From NCBI GenBank assembly GCA_039720395.1, contig CM077826.1, forward strand, positions 30,438,810 to 30,502,809: DNA of 64,000 nucleotides. The letters are read 5' to 3'. This DNA is from Liquidambar formosana (lineage: Eukaryota; Streptophyta; Magnoliopsida; Saxifragales; Altingiaceae). The position numbers were made by a program, and so were the translations under genes. Shown here piece by piece: positions 1 through 12,842 of this stretch. The stretch's first letter is position 1. The number at the start of each line of letters is the position of its first letter. Under the pieces are notes generated by a model. That model made no database searches. It was not told the origin of the DNA and was given only the letters and a program-made list of their open reading frames with translations.

Positions 1-238
1 GAGAGGTTGAGAGCTTTCGCCCCAACTCATGGAATCAGGAAAACCAAGGTTGAGGCTAGGCCCGTCAGTGGCAAGGGACATCGATCCTAACATGCAAGAG
101 TTTGCGCACACAATGCAATAAATGAAAGCACACAATCAAGCGGATGCAATGTGATTGATTTTAATTAAACAAAAGAAATTAACTTAGCCCAATCAAATTG
201 TATAGAGTCTAGCCCACAAGTCCCCAGCAGAGTCGCCA
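1..238 (-). mobile_element. Ogre family A element, 5' leader end (partial)
   Basis: This is the untranslated leader next to the primer-binding site of an Ogre/Tat-type Ty3/gypsy element read on the minus strand; the rest lies left of the window. It resembles the leader of Ogre copy 1 (about 24240-24430), sharing the stretch with gcgcacacaatgcaataa and the ttgattttaatt block. No coding sequence is seen in this part. Confidence 0.7.
221..238 (-). other. Primer-binding site, Ogre family A
   Basis: On the minus strand this reads TGGCGACTCTGCTGGGGA, the primer site typical of plant Ogre/Tat elements, usually assigned to tRNA-Arg. It lies 4 bp from the LTR edge at 243, as expected for priming of minus-strand DNA synthesis. 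Assignment to tRNA-Arg is from family knowledge. Confidence 0.75.
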
Positions 239-2521
239 GTTCTGTGGACCCCGAAAAAGAGTCAAGGCCCACGAGGGGTTTTAAGTTTGAAAAAGGAAAA
301 GGAGTCGCCACCTTATTTTTTAAAGGAAACAAGGAAAACCCTAAAAAAAACAGTTTTGTTTTAAGAAAACAAAAGATTGACTCCATGTTTAAAATGGTAA
401 GGCAAAAAGTCTTTTGGAAACTAGAGAATTCGGGGATTCGGAGGCTAAGTTACAATATGGGAAGGTTCTAGGCAAAGCCTATAGGCACCCATATCACCCT
501 AAACGGTCTCTTAATTTAATTGGGCTAAATCAAAGTCTTAATCACACACAAATCAACAATTATCATCACAAGACAGCATGCATATCATTCATTCATTCAT
601 CCATACAATCTAGTAAATCAAAGAAAAACAGAAAAAAGAAAGGGGGAGAGGAGAAAACCTAGGATACTTAGTATCCTAGGGTGGACTTGAACATCACGAA
701 GAGCGCCTACGTACCATGTATGGAAATACATGGATCAAAGTCCACATAGTTCGAAAGGGAATAGGGTTATAACCTAATCAAGGCCTATGGTAAACCCTAA
801 GTTTCCTTTCAAGTAAAACATGGTAAGTTTCCAAAATAAATGATTCTCGAAAGATTTCTGGTAAGATATGGAATTTTGATAAAGATGGAAACTTTGATTT
901 AAAAGGCAATTTTTTTAATGAAAGGATACTATAGAATCTACCATACCCCTCTATTAGGAAACAACCCTAGGGGGGAGAAAGGGAAAGTTTCAAGGAAAGG
1001 AAAGAAGGGTGAATTGGGGCACCCTCATACCCTACTTACCTTAAGCGGAAGCAACCTGTCAAAGTAACCACCCTATTGCATAGGGTAATTACCTTATTTG
1101 TAAGATTTCATCTCACAATAGCCAAAATGACCACCCCACATTGGTGGGGTAGTTGCACCTGTTGTACCTGTCAAAGCACCTGCAATTTCCATGCAAAACA
1201 TACCAAAAATACCAACCAAACAAGCTAGATTCCAAATCAAGCCATTATCATGCCCAAACATGGGCTAACACATGCTCAAAATATCATATCAAGGACAAAT
1301 AACAGATCTGGACAGAATTGAAATAAGGTTTAAAATCAACCACAAGTCATGCAACAACATGAATCATAAGCTAACTAAAACCCTAATTCAACCCTACATG
1401 CAATGACATGCAAAAAAAACACTAAAATCCACTACTATGAATGCAGAAGAATATCATGGTTATCAAATATGCAGCACATATATATCAACTATGAAGAAAA
1501 CACAAGGTAAAACCCTAAGCTATCATGCTATAAGCAATTTTCCTAATACAAGGGAGAATGAAACCCTAGAATCACAATTGTGCTCAAAATCACATAAAAT
1601 AACTCTAAATCATGCAAAACTCATTGTGGACATCATTTTAATCATGCATATTAATCACTAGAAGCATCAACACATGATAAAAACACAAGCTTGCACATGA
1701 AATATAGCTATTCTAAGTGAAAACCTAATTTCAGCGCAAGAGAAATCCTAAAATTGCAAACATGCATTAAATCACATGGAACAGCATCCTAGCATACTAA
1801 ACAGCCCACAAACATCATCCTAACATGCATACTAGCTAATGGAAACCACAAAATACAATAAAAACATAAGCTTCAATATGCAAAAATGTTACTTCATGTA
1901 GAAAACCAATTTCAGCACTAAGGAAACCCTAAAGTTCCAAACATGCAGTAAATCACATGGAATAGCATCCTAGCATACTAAACAGCCCATGAATATTTTC
2001 CTAATCATGCATACTAACTAATAGAAGCAACAAGACATGATAAAGACACAAACTTGAACATGAAATAATGACTATTCCATGTAAAACCCTAGAAAAGACT
2101 CTAAAAAACCCTAAAAACACAAACACTCATAAAACCACATAGAATGACATTATATCATGCAAAACCAGCCATAAACAATATCCTAATCATGTATTCTAAG
2201 CATTAGAAGCATCAACACATGATAAAACAATAAGCTTTTAACATGAAGTAATGCAAAGCTATGCAAGAAACCCTAGTTTGAATAAAAGAGAGAAAGGGGG
2301 AGGGGTATACCTTTTGTGGCTGTAGAGAGTCCTCCTCCTCTTGTGTGCTGCTGGAAACAACCTCCTTCAAGCCTTCAAGCAATGCTCCAGCCTTCCTTCA
2401 AGCTTTCTCTCACACTCTCTCACTCTAAGTTTAGGTTAAACTACCCTAAGGATGGCTGCCATAGCCTCCAATGTGCCTCTCACTTCAGAAATTCCCTCTT
2501 CCATTGCTGAAGTATAAGGGG

Positions 2522-2531
2522 GTATTTATAG
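2522..2531 (-). promoter_or_regulatory. TATA box of Ogre LTR-1
   Basis: On the minus strand this reads CTATAAATAC. The same box is found at the same relative place in the other family A LTRs, about 200 bp downstream of the GC-rich palindrome. Confidence 0.6.
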
Positions 2532-2715
2532 GGATTGAGGGAAAACCCTCAATGGTTGGGATTAAAACCCTAGGGATTGATCCAAGGGCTCTTAGAGGTT
2601 CCCTTGGGGCTCAAGTAGGTCAAATAGGGTTGAAATTAGGGTTAAATGGCGGCTAAAGGCGAGCAAATCCGAGGAAATAGGGAAGGAGCCGCGTCAAAGC
2701 TCAAAAAAGGAAAGT

Positions 2716-2797
2716 GGCTCGGGTGACCACCTGGGGCTGGGCGGCTAGCAGCCTGGGCCCAGGCGGCTAGCCGCCCAGGCCTGGGTGGTCACCTGAG
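2716..2797. repeat. GC-rich palindromic block in U3 of LTR-1
   Basis: Outer arms CTCGGGTGACCACC and GGTGGTCACCTGAG face each other. Inside are two copies of GGCGGCTAGC around a GGGCCC centre. A block of this design sits at the matching place in each family A LTR. Confidence 0.7.
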
Positions 2798-2974
2798 GCC
2801 ATGTCAACTTCAGCCCAAATTTGACCCTTTCGCCTTCCAAATGTGTTTCAGGGCTCAAATCTACTCCGATTTTGACGAAACGAAAGCCAAAACGACCGTG
2901 TTTCGAAGGGGAATGTAATTTGAGTCACTTGAGGGAAAGAAACCCTAGCCATGGCTGCATGGTTGGGTCCTACA

Positions 2975-4644
2975 TGTTAGGATTATGCCCTAGAGCCAAT
3001 CATAGAGATGATTGTTTAGGGATTAGGAACAATCAATTGATTTCATTTATATATGTCACATTTATTATTGATTTAATAAAAGGGCTTATTCTATTATGTT
3101 TATATGCATCATTTATATTTACATAATATGTCCATGGAGTTAGAGTTGAGAATATGAAATTACAAAGGGTTGTAATTTTGAGACTCTAAATATATCTCTG
3201 TACTAAACTCCTAAATCATTCCTAGTTGAAGGTTCACTATGATGGACAGTAATGAACCATAGGACTAGCACTTGTTAGGTTGGCTCTATAGGAGGATAGC
3301 TAGTCTCAAGCTATTTGTGTGGAGACACTACAACCAACAAGTGGGTGCCTATTATCAGAATAGGTACACTGAATGTGACCAAAGATATGAGATAAACTGA
3401 ATGGAGTTTTAACCTGCCTGTCAATCAGTTTCTCATTGTTATAGTGGTACAAGTAATCCTTAGACCTGAGACACCATGGTTGTCTTATACATGTAGCTTT
3501 AGAAGTTTGATAACACTAAGTGCAGATCCTATTCAGGGGTCTGTAAGGGTGTTCATTGGCCCTTCTGCTATATGTGTGAAGGCATGTGAGTGATCAACAA
3601 GGAATCCATCACTCTCAGGAAAAAGGGAGTGAATGTCTCATACAGCATTCATTGAATATAACTCATTAAATCCATGGGCCCATGGTAGAATGAATATGGA
3701 AAGGAGTTTCCATAAGTTCATCATTGAGTTGATATTAATGAATGAGTATAAAGTAATTGAACTAGGGACTTGACAGACTTCCATGTCCTATTAGTTCAAT
3801 TGGAGACATTGTGTTGATGGAAGGATGGAATTGTAACCTGTAAACTATAACAGAAGGGTTCTTTGTAAATGACTATTCACCTCATTAAGGACCACACCAT
3901 GAGCCATATGCTAGGTGTTACTCATGGTTAGTAGAAGCCCTAATTGATATAAATGAGTTATAATCAATTAGGGAATTGAAAGGAGTTTCAATTAGACCCT
4001 TAATGGAAAGTGTTCCATTGTGCACAACTTGTGCTGTTCCTACTACTTGATGATGTGAACCCAATGGGTCACACACTGATCATGCTAAGAGAGCTTGATT
4101 GTCTATGAGAGAAAGGGTATAAGTGATTAAAGAAAAGTTCTTTAAGGGGCTAATTTGTATTTGATGCAAACTAGTGGGCTAATTGTGTAATTAAGAGTAA
4201 TTACACAAATTAGATTAGGGTTAGGAATCCCCCCCTTGGCCGGCCCTAGTTGGAGGCTATTTAAAGCCTCTTATGATGTAATGACATCATCACTTGAAGC
4301 CATTTTGGAGGCTCCCTTGTGCTGGCCGAAAATTCCCTTGGAGGCTCTCTCTCTCTCTCCCTCTTCTCCACCTCTAGCAACCCTAAGGAAGAAGAAGGAA
4401 GGGACAACTTGCTCAAGCTAGGTGTGGATACTGTTGGAGGCAGTGCACTTGGACTGCTCAATCAGAAGACAAAGCTTGGAGCATAAAGGAGAAGACTTGA
4501 ATCAACTGTAAGTAATTCTACCCTCTTCTAGTTAGGGTTTATGGTTTTTGTATTAAGCATAATTAAGATTCATGGGTTTGGGAATCATAGGAAAAATTTT
4601 AAATTCCGCCTTTGTATTTTTCCTCCCTAGTTAGATTCCCAACA
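2975..4644 (+). repeat. Copia-3 5' LTR (1670 bp)
   Basis: The LTR runs from TGTTAGGATTATGCC to GATTCCCAACA. It is nearly the same length as the copia-2 LTRs (1669 bp) and highly similar to them. A TATA-like CTATTTAAAG lies at 4258-4267, followed by a CT-rich tract about 80 bp later. It serves as promoter and terminator of the element. Confidence 0.9.
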
Positions 4645-4645
4645 G

Positions 4646-4657
4646 TGGTATCAGAGC
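4646..4657 (+). other. Copia-3 primer-binding site
   Basis: TGGTATCAGAGC one base after the LTR is the standard plant copia primer site complementary to the 3' end of initiator tRNA-Met. Confidence 0.9.
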
Positions 4658-5828
4658 CATGGTTATGCCTAATACAAACTGCATATGGGCTGTAATTCAT
4701 GGTAAATTGATTGGTTAATAAATCTGGAATTTATGTTCATGCATTAGAATGGTTTCCCTCTCATGGCCAAACCTAGGGTTTATGAACCCTAGGTTAATTC
4801 TCTTTCTACTCCTCTTCTAAAATAGTTTTAGGGCTGCTGGTTATTCAAAAGTTGAATGGGGATTGAGTTTGGAGAAGATGATGAACAGTTTTTATGATAG
4901 TCATGAAAAATCGTCATCTTGTTTTGCATGCCGAAATCAGAGTTCTTCTCCAAAATTTTCGAGCCATATATGGTTAGAAAGCTCTTCGAATCAGCTTTAC
5001 AACCCAACAAACGGTTCGTCGATCCGAGTTTTGTAGTGAAAGTTATGAATTTTTTACTACAAGCTGTCAGGGAAGACAGTTTTGCTCGGGAATGATGTAA
5101 CAGCCACAATTGTGAGTTTTTGATGGAGATCAAAAGCATGGCAATGGTTGCCACCACTTGGGTTATGTTCTAGACATGGTAGGAAAGGGTTCCCAAGCAT
5201 TCGGATGTATCATAATTGGATTATGAGTCTAGAACAGAAGGAAGAAGGAGAAGACCACCATGTTTGAATCTGGGTTTTAGAACCCTAGGGTTCTTGCTAC
5301 TGTTATGATCAGATACTTCTGTAAAATTGATGAATAATCATTATAGGATGATGATATATGATGTATAGATCATTTTCTTTAAGTTTCGAAAGAGTCTTGA
5401 TGCATAAAGAATCAAAAAGTTTGATTTCTTGGAAGAACACAGCAGGCTGTTTTTCTGCAGAAAGTCATCAATGGAGTTTTGTTCATATCTTTAGCTAGGG
5501 AACTCCAAATTGCATGAAACCAATTTTATTAGTTTCCTAAGACATGTAGGATGCTAGGAAAAATAATTTGGTAGCCTGAATTAATCATCTTGCTGGGTTT
5601 TAAATCAATTTGTGATCATGGACAGTATGCTGTCAAATTCTGGACAGCCTACTGTTCTTGAATTGTTTAGAACAATTGGGGATGATTTGATCATCCAAAC
5701 CACTTTAATTAGCTTAGTAATTCATGTAGGGACATGATACAAAAGCTGGTTTTGTTGGTGGAGTCGAATTGATTAAGTTTTAGAAACTTTTGTGACCTTG
5801 GAGGTCCTCCAATGGTGGTCCTCCAATG
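4658..5828 (+). other. Copia-3 leader remnant, noncoding
   Basis: This is untranslated leader nearly identical to the copia-2 leader (complement of about 36360-37520). A 109-codon frame on the opposite strand (4828-5157) is also open in copia-2 (37021-37350) with one residue changed, but it is antisense to the element and has no known domain. I regard it as chance. Confidence 0.7.
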
Positions 5829-6154
5829 GTGCTGGCCGAAAATTTCACAGCCCTCCCTCTCTCTCTCTCCCTCTTCTCCACCTCTAGCAACCCTAAGGAA
5901 GAAGAAGGAAGGGACAACTTGCTCAAGCTAGGTGTGGATACTGTTGGAGGCAGTGCACTTGGACTGCTCAATCAGAAGACAAAGCTTGGAGCATAAAGGA
6001 GAAGACTTGAATCAACTGTAAGTAACTCTACCCTCTTCTAGTTAGGGTTTATGGTTTTTGTATTAAGCATAATTAAGATTCATGGGTTTGGGAATCATAG
6101 GAAAAATTTTAAATTCCGCCTTTGTATTTTTCCTCTCTAGTTTGATTCCCAACA
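5829..6154 (+). repeat. Copia-3 3' LTR, terminal fragment
   Basis: This is a second copy of the last ~325 bp of the LTR at 4320-4644, starting in the GCTGGCCGAAAATT region and ending at AACA. The first ~1345 bp of the 3' LTR are deleted together with the internal region. Confidence 0.85.
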
Positions 6155-7743
6155 ATGTCTTGTTGCTTCTATTAGCTAGTATGCATGTTTAGGATGATAT
6201 TCATGGGCTGTTTAGTATGCTAGAGTGTTTTTCCATGTGATTTACTGCATATTTGAGATTCTAGGGTTTCTCTTGGGCTGAAATTGAGTTTATGCTTAGA
6301 ATAGCATTATTTCATGTGAAAGCCTATGTCTTTATCATGTGTGGATCATTCTATTGGTTAATATGCATGGATTAAATGCTGTTCACATTCTGTTTTGCAT
6401 GGTTTGTAGTTATTTCATGGGATTTTATGCACAAGTGTGATTCTAGGGTATCATTTATCCTTGTTTTAGGAAAGTAGCATATAGGATGATGGTTTAGGGT
6501 TTTTCTTTGTCTCTTCTTCATAGTTGCTATATATGTACTGCATATTAGATAACTATGATGTTTTCACATTCATATTAGTTGATTTTAGGTGCCATTGCAT
6601 ATAGGGCTGGATTAGGGTTTAGTTAGCTTATGATTCATGTTGTTTGCATGATTTATGGGTAATTTTAAGCCTTATTTCAATTCTATCCAGATTTGTCCAC
6701 TATTCTTATTGCCACATTTTGAGCATGTGTTAGCCTATGTTTCAGCATGATAATTGCTTGATTGGAACCTAGCTTGGTTGGTTGGTATTTTTGGTATATT
6801 TTGCATGCAAATTGCAGGTGTTTGACAGGTACAACAGGTGCAACTACCCCACCAATGTGAGGTGGTTATTTTGGCTATTGCAAGATGAAATCTTGCAAAT
6901 AAGATAATTACCCTATGCAATAGGGTGGTTATTTTGACAGGTTGCTTTTGCTTAAGGTAAGTTGGGTATGAAGGTGCCCTAATTCACCTTTCTTTCCTTT
7001 CCTTGAAACTTTCCCTTTCTCCCCTCCTAGGGTTATTTCCTAATAGGGTAACATGGCAATCCTTATAGTTTCCTTTCATTAAAAAAGTACTTTTTAAATC
7101 AAAGTTTCTATCTTTATAAAATTCCATATTTACTAAAGATCTTTTGAGAATCATTTATTTTTGGAAACTTACCATGTTTTCTGTGAAAGGAAACTTAGGG
7201 TTTACCATAGGCCTCTATTAGGTTATAACCCTATTCCCTTTCGAACTATGTGGACTTTGATCCATGTACTTCCATACATGGTACGTAGGCGCTCTTCGTG
7301 AGGTTCAACTCTGCCCTAGGATACTAAGTATCCTAGGTTTTCTTTCCCCTCTTTCTTTTTTTCTATTTTTTCTTTGATTTAATTGCTTATATGGATGAAT
7401 GAATGGATGATATGCATGCTGTCTTGTGACGATAATTGTTAATTGATGTGTGATTAAGACTTTGATTTAGCCCAATTAAATTAAGAGACAGTTTAGGGCG
7501 ATATGGGTGCCTATAGGCTTTGCCTAGAACCTTCCCATATCGTAACTTAGCCTTCGAATCCCCGATTTCTTTGGTTTCCAAAAGATCTTTTGCCTTATCA
7601 TTTTTAAACATGGAGTCAATATTTTGTTTTCCTAAAATAAAACTGTTTTTTAGGGTTTTCCTTATTTCCTTTAAAAAATAAGGTGGCGACTCCTTTCCTT
7701 TTTCAAACCCCCTCATGGGCCTTGGCGATTTCCCCGGGTCCAC
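6155..7743 (+). repeat. Ogre family A LTR (LTR-2), plus sense, truncated
   Basis: This is the downstream part of a family A LTR in the opposite orientation to LTR-1; it matches solo LTR 13682-16352 from about 15075 to its end, finishing ...gggtccaca at 7743. The upstream part with TATA box and U3 palindrome has been lost at the copia-3 boundary. A PBS-like GGTGGCGACTCC is at 7682-7693. No partner LTR or primer site follows it, so it is a solo or broken LTR inserted next to the integrase end of Ogre copy 1. Confidence 0.75.
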
Positions 7744-7795
7744 ACCTAGGCTACCCTTACGGGTTTTCAACCTAACAGGCTTTACACATGGTATC

Positions 7796-8890
7796 TCTTG
7801 AGTTGATCTAAATTGGTTGGTTGGGAGAAGTCTATTTCATCCAAATCCATCAATCAAACTGCTCCTCCTGGCAATATCTCCTTTATGATGTAGGGACCAC
7901 CCCAATTAGGCCTGAACTTGCCCCTTGGATCAAAGATAGGCGCACGGATTTCCTTCAGCACTATGTCTCCATCTTTTAAGCCATGATCCTTGACGCGCTT
8001 GTTGAAAGCTCTAGCTATTCTACGCTGATATCCTTGAACATGGTATAAAGCATTTAAACGCCTTTCATTGAGCAGAACTAGTTCATCATATCTGTTTTGT
8101 ACCCAATCCACTTCAGATAGCTGATCTTCCATTATTACCCCGAGAGAGGGAATTTCTAACTCGATTGGGAGAACTACTTCCATGCCATAAACCAATGAGT
8201 ACAGTGTAGTGCCTGTGGAAGATCTGATTGAAGTGCGATAACCCCATAAAACGAATGGCAACCTTTCTGACCAATCATTGTACTTCTTAGCCGACTTTTG
8301 TAGCATGTTCTTCACGTTTTTATTAGCTGCTTCAACTGCTCCATTTGTCTATGGCCTATAAGGAGAGGACTTGTGAACTCGAATGCTGTACTTTTGCAAG
8401 ATTTCTTCTACCTTGTCTTAGAAGTGTTGTCCATTATCTGATATGATCTCATGTGGAACCCCATATCGACAAATAATGTGGGTCTTAATGAAATGGGCCA
8501 TTTGCTTTGACCCCAAGGTTTTTTAGGACTTCGCCTCTACCCACTTAGTGAAGTAATCTATTGCTACCAAGATAAACTCATGACCTTCCTTTAACTTAGG
8601 ATGGATCTTTCTAATGATATCTATTCCCCAAGTTGAAAAGGGCTAAGGGGATGACATAGTATTCAAAGGCATTGATGGAAGGTGCTGAACATTGGCAAAA
8701 ATCTGACAATTATGGCACTTCTTGACATGCAGATGACAATCTCTTTCTATGGTGGTCCAATAGTAACCAAGACGAGAAATCTTCTTAGCTAGCATATACC
8801 CATTCATGTGAGGTGCCCCTGCTCCTACATGTACCTCTTCAATTATTCTTTGAGCTTCTTCCACCGTTACACAAAGCAAGTGGATGCCGT
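7796..8890 (-). pseudogene. Ogre copy 1 integrase (broken)
   Basis: Integrase inserts the cDNA into the genome. The N-terminal HHCC zinc region is readable at 8643-8879 (EVHVGAGAPHMNG, then CHLHVKKCHNCQ). In the core the first catalytic Asp is in DYFTKWVEAKS near 8550, the second in IISDNGQHF near 8430 and the Glu in GAVEAANKN near 8330, so all three are present. Stops directly follow the first two motifs. The last part (7854-8315) is open and contains the usual C-terminal RPNWGGPYIIKEI motif before the integrase end. Confidence 0.85.
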
Positions 8891-8897
8891 TGTAGGA

Positions 8898-9523
8898 TCA
8901 TCTGTATAGCTTTCCTCCGCACATGATGTAGTGGGTAGCCAATCTCCTCAACGTATGCCTGTCAACCTTCGAAGCTCCTTCAGGATATTCTCTTTTCTCT
9001 ACGAACCTCTGGATGTCATAGAACCACGGACGCCCATCTATTACTTGACTATCCTGAATACTACAGTAGTACACTGGCTCTTTTCTTCTTTCAATCACGA
9101 GTGGACGAACATTTCCGCCTTCTGGGATTTCCACCATGGATGCAAGCATAGCAAGAGCATCAGCAAAGCAGTTCTTTACCCTTGACAAGTAGTGGAACTC
9201 TATTTTGTCAAATTCTCTGGTAAGTGCTTCTAGATAAGCATGATAGGGTAACAACTTCTCGTCTCGAGTCTTCCATTCTCCCTTGATTTGGCAGATAATC
9301 AAGGCCAAGTCTCCGTACACTTCTAATTCTTCAACTCCCAACTCTAAGGCTGCATCCAACCCTAGAATGCAAGCTTCATATTCGATGATGTTGTTTGGGG
9401 CCTCGAACCCTAACTTCATTGCCATAGGGGTGTGGGTGTCATCAAGAGAGATCAACAAGACTCCAATGCCGAAGCCTCTTTTATTTGCAGCACCGTCGAA
9501 GTAGACTTTCCATGGCTTCTTTT
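8898..9523 (-). pseudogene. Ogre copy 1 additional RNase H domain
   Basis: A second RNase H domain between RT-RNase H and integrase is a hallmark of the Tat/Ogre lineage. Residues visible on the minus strand include VYFDGAANKRG just inside the copia LTR boundary, NIIEYEACILGLDAALELG with the catalytic-type Glu, YGDLALIICQIKGEW and CFADALAMLASM. The frame 8898-9458 is open, but the domain is cut from RT by the solo copia LTR at 9524-11187. Confidence 0.85.
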
Positions 9524-11187
9524 TGTTGGGAATCGAACAAGAGGGAAAAATACAAAGTGCGGAATATAAAAATTTTTCCTGCGATTCCCGATCCCATGAA
9601 TCTAACTATGCATAACACAAAATCAAACCCTAACTACGAAGAGGGTTAGAACACTTACAGAATTTTTTTTTTGTCTTCTCCTTTTTGCTCCAAGCTTTGA
9701 ATCCGGATAGCGGTGAATGAGCAGCCCAAGTGTGCTGCCTCCAACGGTATCCACACCTAGCTAGAGCTTCAAGCCTTTTCTTTCTTCTTCCTTGTTGTTG
9801 CTAGAGGTGGAGAAGAGAGAGAGAGAGAAGAGAGCCTCCAAGGGGCTGGACGGCTAGGGTTTATTGTGCAAGCCTCTTATGCCATGTCACACATAAGTGT
9901 GACTTATATAGGCAGCCCACTAAAGGGGGCTGGCCATGGGGAAGAAACCCTAATAGGGTTATGTGTAATTACACTTAATTGCACATTAACCCCTATTATT
10001 TGTATCAAATACAAATAGGCCTATAAAGAACTATTCTTTATTCACTAAAACCCTTTCTCTCATAGACTTTAAAGCCCTTCTTGCATGATCAGTGTGTGAC
10101 CCATTGGGTTCACATCATTAAGTAGTAGGAATAGCACGAGGTGTGCACAATGGAACTCTTTCCATTTAGGGTCTAATTGGAACTCCTTCCAATTCCCTAA
10201 TTGATTATAACTCACTTATATCAATTAGGGCTTCTACTAACCATGAGTAACACCTAGCATATGGCTCATGGTGTGGTCCTTAATGAGGTGAATAGTCATT
10301 TACAAAGAACCCTTCTGTTATAGTTTATAGGTTACAATTGCATCCTTCCTTCAACACAATGTCTCCAATTGAACTAATAGGACATGGAAGTCTGTCAAGT
10401 CCCTAGTTCAATTACTTTATACTCATTCATAGATATCAACTCATTGATGAACTCATGAAACTCTTTTCATATTCATCCTACCATGGCCATGGATTTAATG
10501 AGTTATATTATGAATGCTATATGAGACATTCTCTCTCTTTTTCCTGAGAGTGATGGATCCCTTGTTGATCACTCACATGCCTTCATACACATAGCAGTAG
10601 GGCCAATGAACACCTTTGCAGACCCCTGAATAGGATCTACACTTAGTGTTATCAAACTTCTAAAGCTACATGCATAAGGCAACTATGGTGTCTCAGGTCT
10701 AAGGATTACTTGTACCACTATAACAATGAGAAACTGATTGACAGGCAGGATAAAACTCCATTCAGTTTATCTCATATCTTTGGTCACATTCAGTGTACCT
10801 ATTCTCGTAATAGGCACCCACTTGTTGGTTGTAGTGTCTCCACACAAATAGCTTGAGACTAGCTATCCTCCTATAGAGTCAACCTAACAAGTGCTAGTCC
10901 TATGATTCATTACTGTCCATCATAGTGAACCTTCAACTAGGAATGCTTTAGGAGTTTAGTACAGAGATATATCTATAGTCTCAAAATTACAACTCTTTGT
11001 AATTCCATATTCTCAACTCTAACTCCATGGACATATTATGTAAATATAAATGATGCATATAAACATAATAGAATAAGCCCTTTTATTAAATCAATAATAA
11101 ATGCGACATACATAAATGAAATCAAATGATTGTTCCTAATCCCTAAACAATCATCTCTATGATTGGCTCTAGGGCATAATCCAAACA
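9524..11187 (-). repeat. Solo copia LTR in Ogre copy 1 pol (1664 bp)
   Basis: This is a complete LTR of the copia family, minus sense (plus-strand ends TGTTGGGAATC and CATAATCCAAACA). It is flanked by a perfect 5-bp target duplication CTTTT (9519-9523 and 11188-11192). No internal sequence or primer site remains, as expected after LTR-LTR recombination of a full insertion. Confidence 0.95.
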
Positions 11188-11192
11188 CTTTT

Positions 11193-12842
11193 CTATCTCC
11201 AATATGTCCTCGTCAGGGAACCCTTATTCAATGCTATCTCCTTCTGAAACTGGATTCTCGGCCAAGTGTTCTGAAATGACTCTCCCTTTTATCGAGCTTT
11301 GTACCACATATTTGATATCGAATTCAGATAACAACATTAACTACCGCGCGGTACGATAGGTCAACATTGGCTTTTCAAGCAAGTATTTGAGTGGATCCAT
11401 GCGACTAACTAAGAACACCTGAAAAGATAGCATGTAATGGCGGACTTTTTGGGAGGCCCACACCAATGCCACGCAAGTCTTTTCCACAACGTTGTAGTTC
11501 ACCTCATAATCTGTCATTTTCTTACTCAGATAGTAGATGGCATTCTCTTTCCTCGACTCTTCCAAGTATTGTGCAAGCATTGCCCCATAGTAGTTTCAAT
11601 GACGGTTAAGTACAGCAATAGCGGCTCTCCTTTTCTAGGTGGAACTAGTATCGATGGATTGCTTAAGTAGCATTTAATGGCTTCAAAAGCATTCTGGCAT
11701 TCCTCATTCCATTCTTTTGGTTCTCCTTTCTTTAGCAGTTTGAAAACAGGCTCACAAATAGTAGTGAGTTGAGCTATGAACCAACTTATGTACTGCAATC
11801 TTCCTAGGAAACCTCAGATTTCCTTCTCATTCTTGGGCAGCAGCATCTCCAGAATGGCTTTGATCTTGCTTGGATCCACTTCAATTCCTCTCTGTGTTAT
11901 CATGAAACCTAGCGGCTTTCCCGCAGTGACTCCGAAAGCACATTTCTGAGGGTTGAGGCAAAGCTTGTACTTTATGATTCAATCAAAGAACTTTCTGAGC
12001 ACAGCTACATGTCCTTCCCTATCCTTCGACTTGACAATCATGTCGTCGACGTAAACCTCAACTTCTTTGTGTATCATGTCATGCAACAAGGTGGTAGCAG
12101 CTCTCTGATAAGTTGCCCCTGCTCTTTAACCCAAATGGCATTACTTTGTAACAATAGGTCCCCCACTGAGTGATAAAGGACGTTTTCTCCATATCTTCTG
12201 GTGCCATTTTGATCTGATTGTAACCCGAGAAACCGTCCATGAAAGAAAGAAGAGTGTGCCCTACGGTACTATCGATTAACACGCCAATGTGTGGTAGTGG
12301 AAAGCCATCCTTAGGGCATGCCTTATTCAAATCATGAAAGTCTACGTACATACGCACTCTGCCATCCTTCTTTGGAACCGGTACTATATTTGCAAACCAT
12401 TCAGGGTACTCCACAACCTTAAGGAACTTAGCTTCTATCTACGATCACCTCTTCCTTTATCTTCAACGACCACTTAGGCTTCATTCTCCTTAACTTCTGT
12501 TCAACAGGCTTCATGTCAATATTGGTCAGAATGTGATGCTGCACTATATCCGTGTCTACCCCGGGTATATCTTCATAAGACCAGAAGAACGCTTCTAGAT
12601 TTTCTCTCAACAACTCAACCAATTGTTCTTTTTCAGAAGGGGAAAGTGTTGTACCAATTTTAATTATTTTTGGCAATTCATTCGTCCCTAGATTAATTGA
12701 TTCTAGTTCTTCTGTAATTGGTTGTGCTATCCCTTTATTCCTTTGCTCAACGAGCTCGGGAGGGATATCAGCGTCTCTAGGGTCTATTTCTATGCCAAAC
12801 ACATTAAGAGACAAAAAGGCGCGAAGACAATGAATATAATCT
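11193..12842 (-). pseudogene. Ogre copy 1 reverse transcriptase and RNase H
   Basis: Reverse transcriptase copies the element RNA. Motifs on the minus strand: PEWFANIVPVPKKDGRVRM, DLNKACPKDGFPLPHI, FMDGFSGYNQIKMAPEDMEK and MPFGLK (12079-12414), then the catalytic YVDD at 12042-12053. RNase H follows (ENAIYYLSKKMTDYE, about 11341-11580). Frameshifts after the palm motifs and near 12420 break the protein. The N-terminal exon begins DYIHCLRAFLSLN right after a good 3' splice site. Confidence 0.85.

Larger units (their letters stand above)
243..2974 (-). repeat. Ogre family A LTR (LTR-1), truncated at its sense 5' end
   Basis: This is the 5' LTR belonging to the primer site at 221-238. Read on the minus strand it ends ...ggtccaca at 243. 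It matches the complete solo LTRs at 13682-16352 and 21142-23647 but stops at 2975, where a copia LTR begins, so roughly the first 540 bp of the LTR are missing. A TATA-like box lies at 2522-2531 and a long GC-rich palindromic block at 2716-2797, about 200 bp upstream of it in sense. A PBS-like GGTGGCGACTCC is at 301-312. Short frames over this LTR are not genes. Confidence 0.8.
2975..6154 (+). mobile_element. Copia-3: internally deleted Ty1/copia element
   Basis: The element has a complete 5' LTR (2975-4644), primer site, about 1.2 kb of leader, and then jumps directly into the last part of the 3' LTR (5829-6154). All of gag-pol and most of the 3' LTR are gone. The junction near 5800-5830 contains a short repeat (cctccaatggt twice), suggesting illegitimate recombination. 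Flanks TCCTACA and ATGTCTT do not form a target duplication, so the outer ends have also been rearranged. Sequence is close to copia-2 (29421-39202), so it is the same subfamily. Confidence 0.8.

Noticed and set aside
244..662. Short plus-strand frames, with similar frame at 7387-7770
   Set aside because: They fall in the U5 part of Ogre LTRs, have no domain, and similarity reflects LTR homology.
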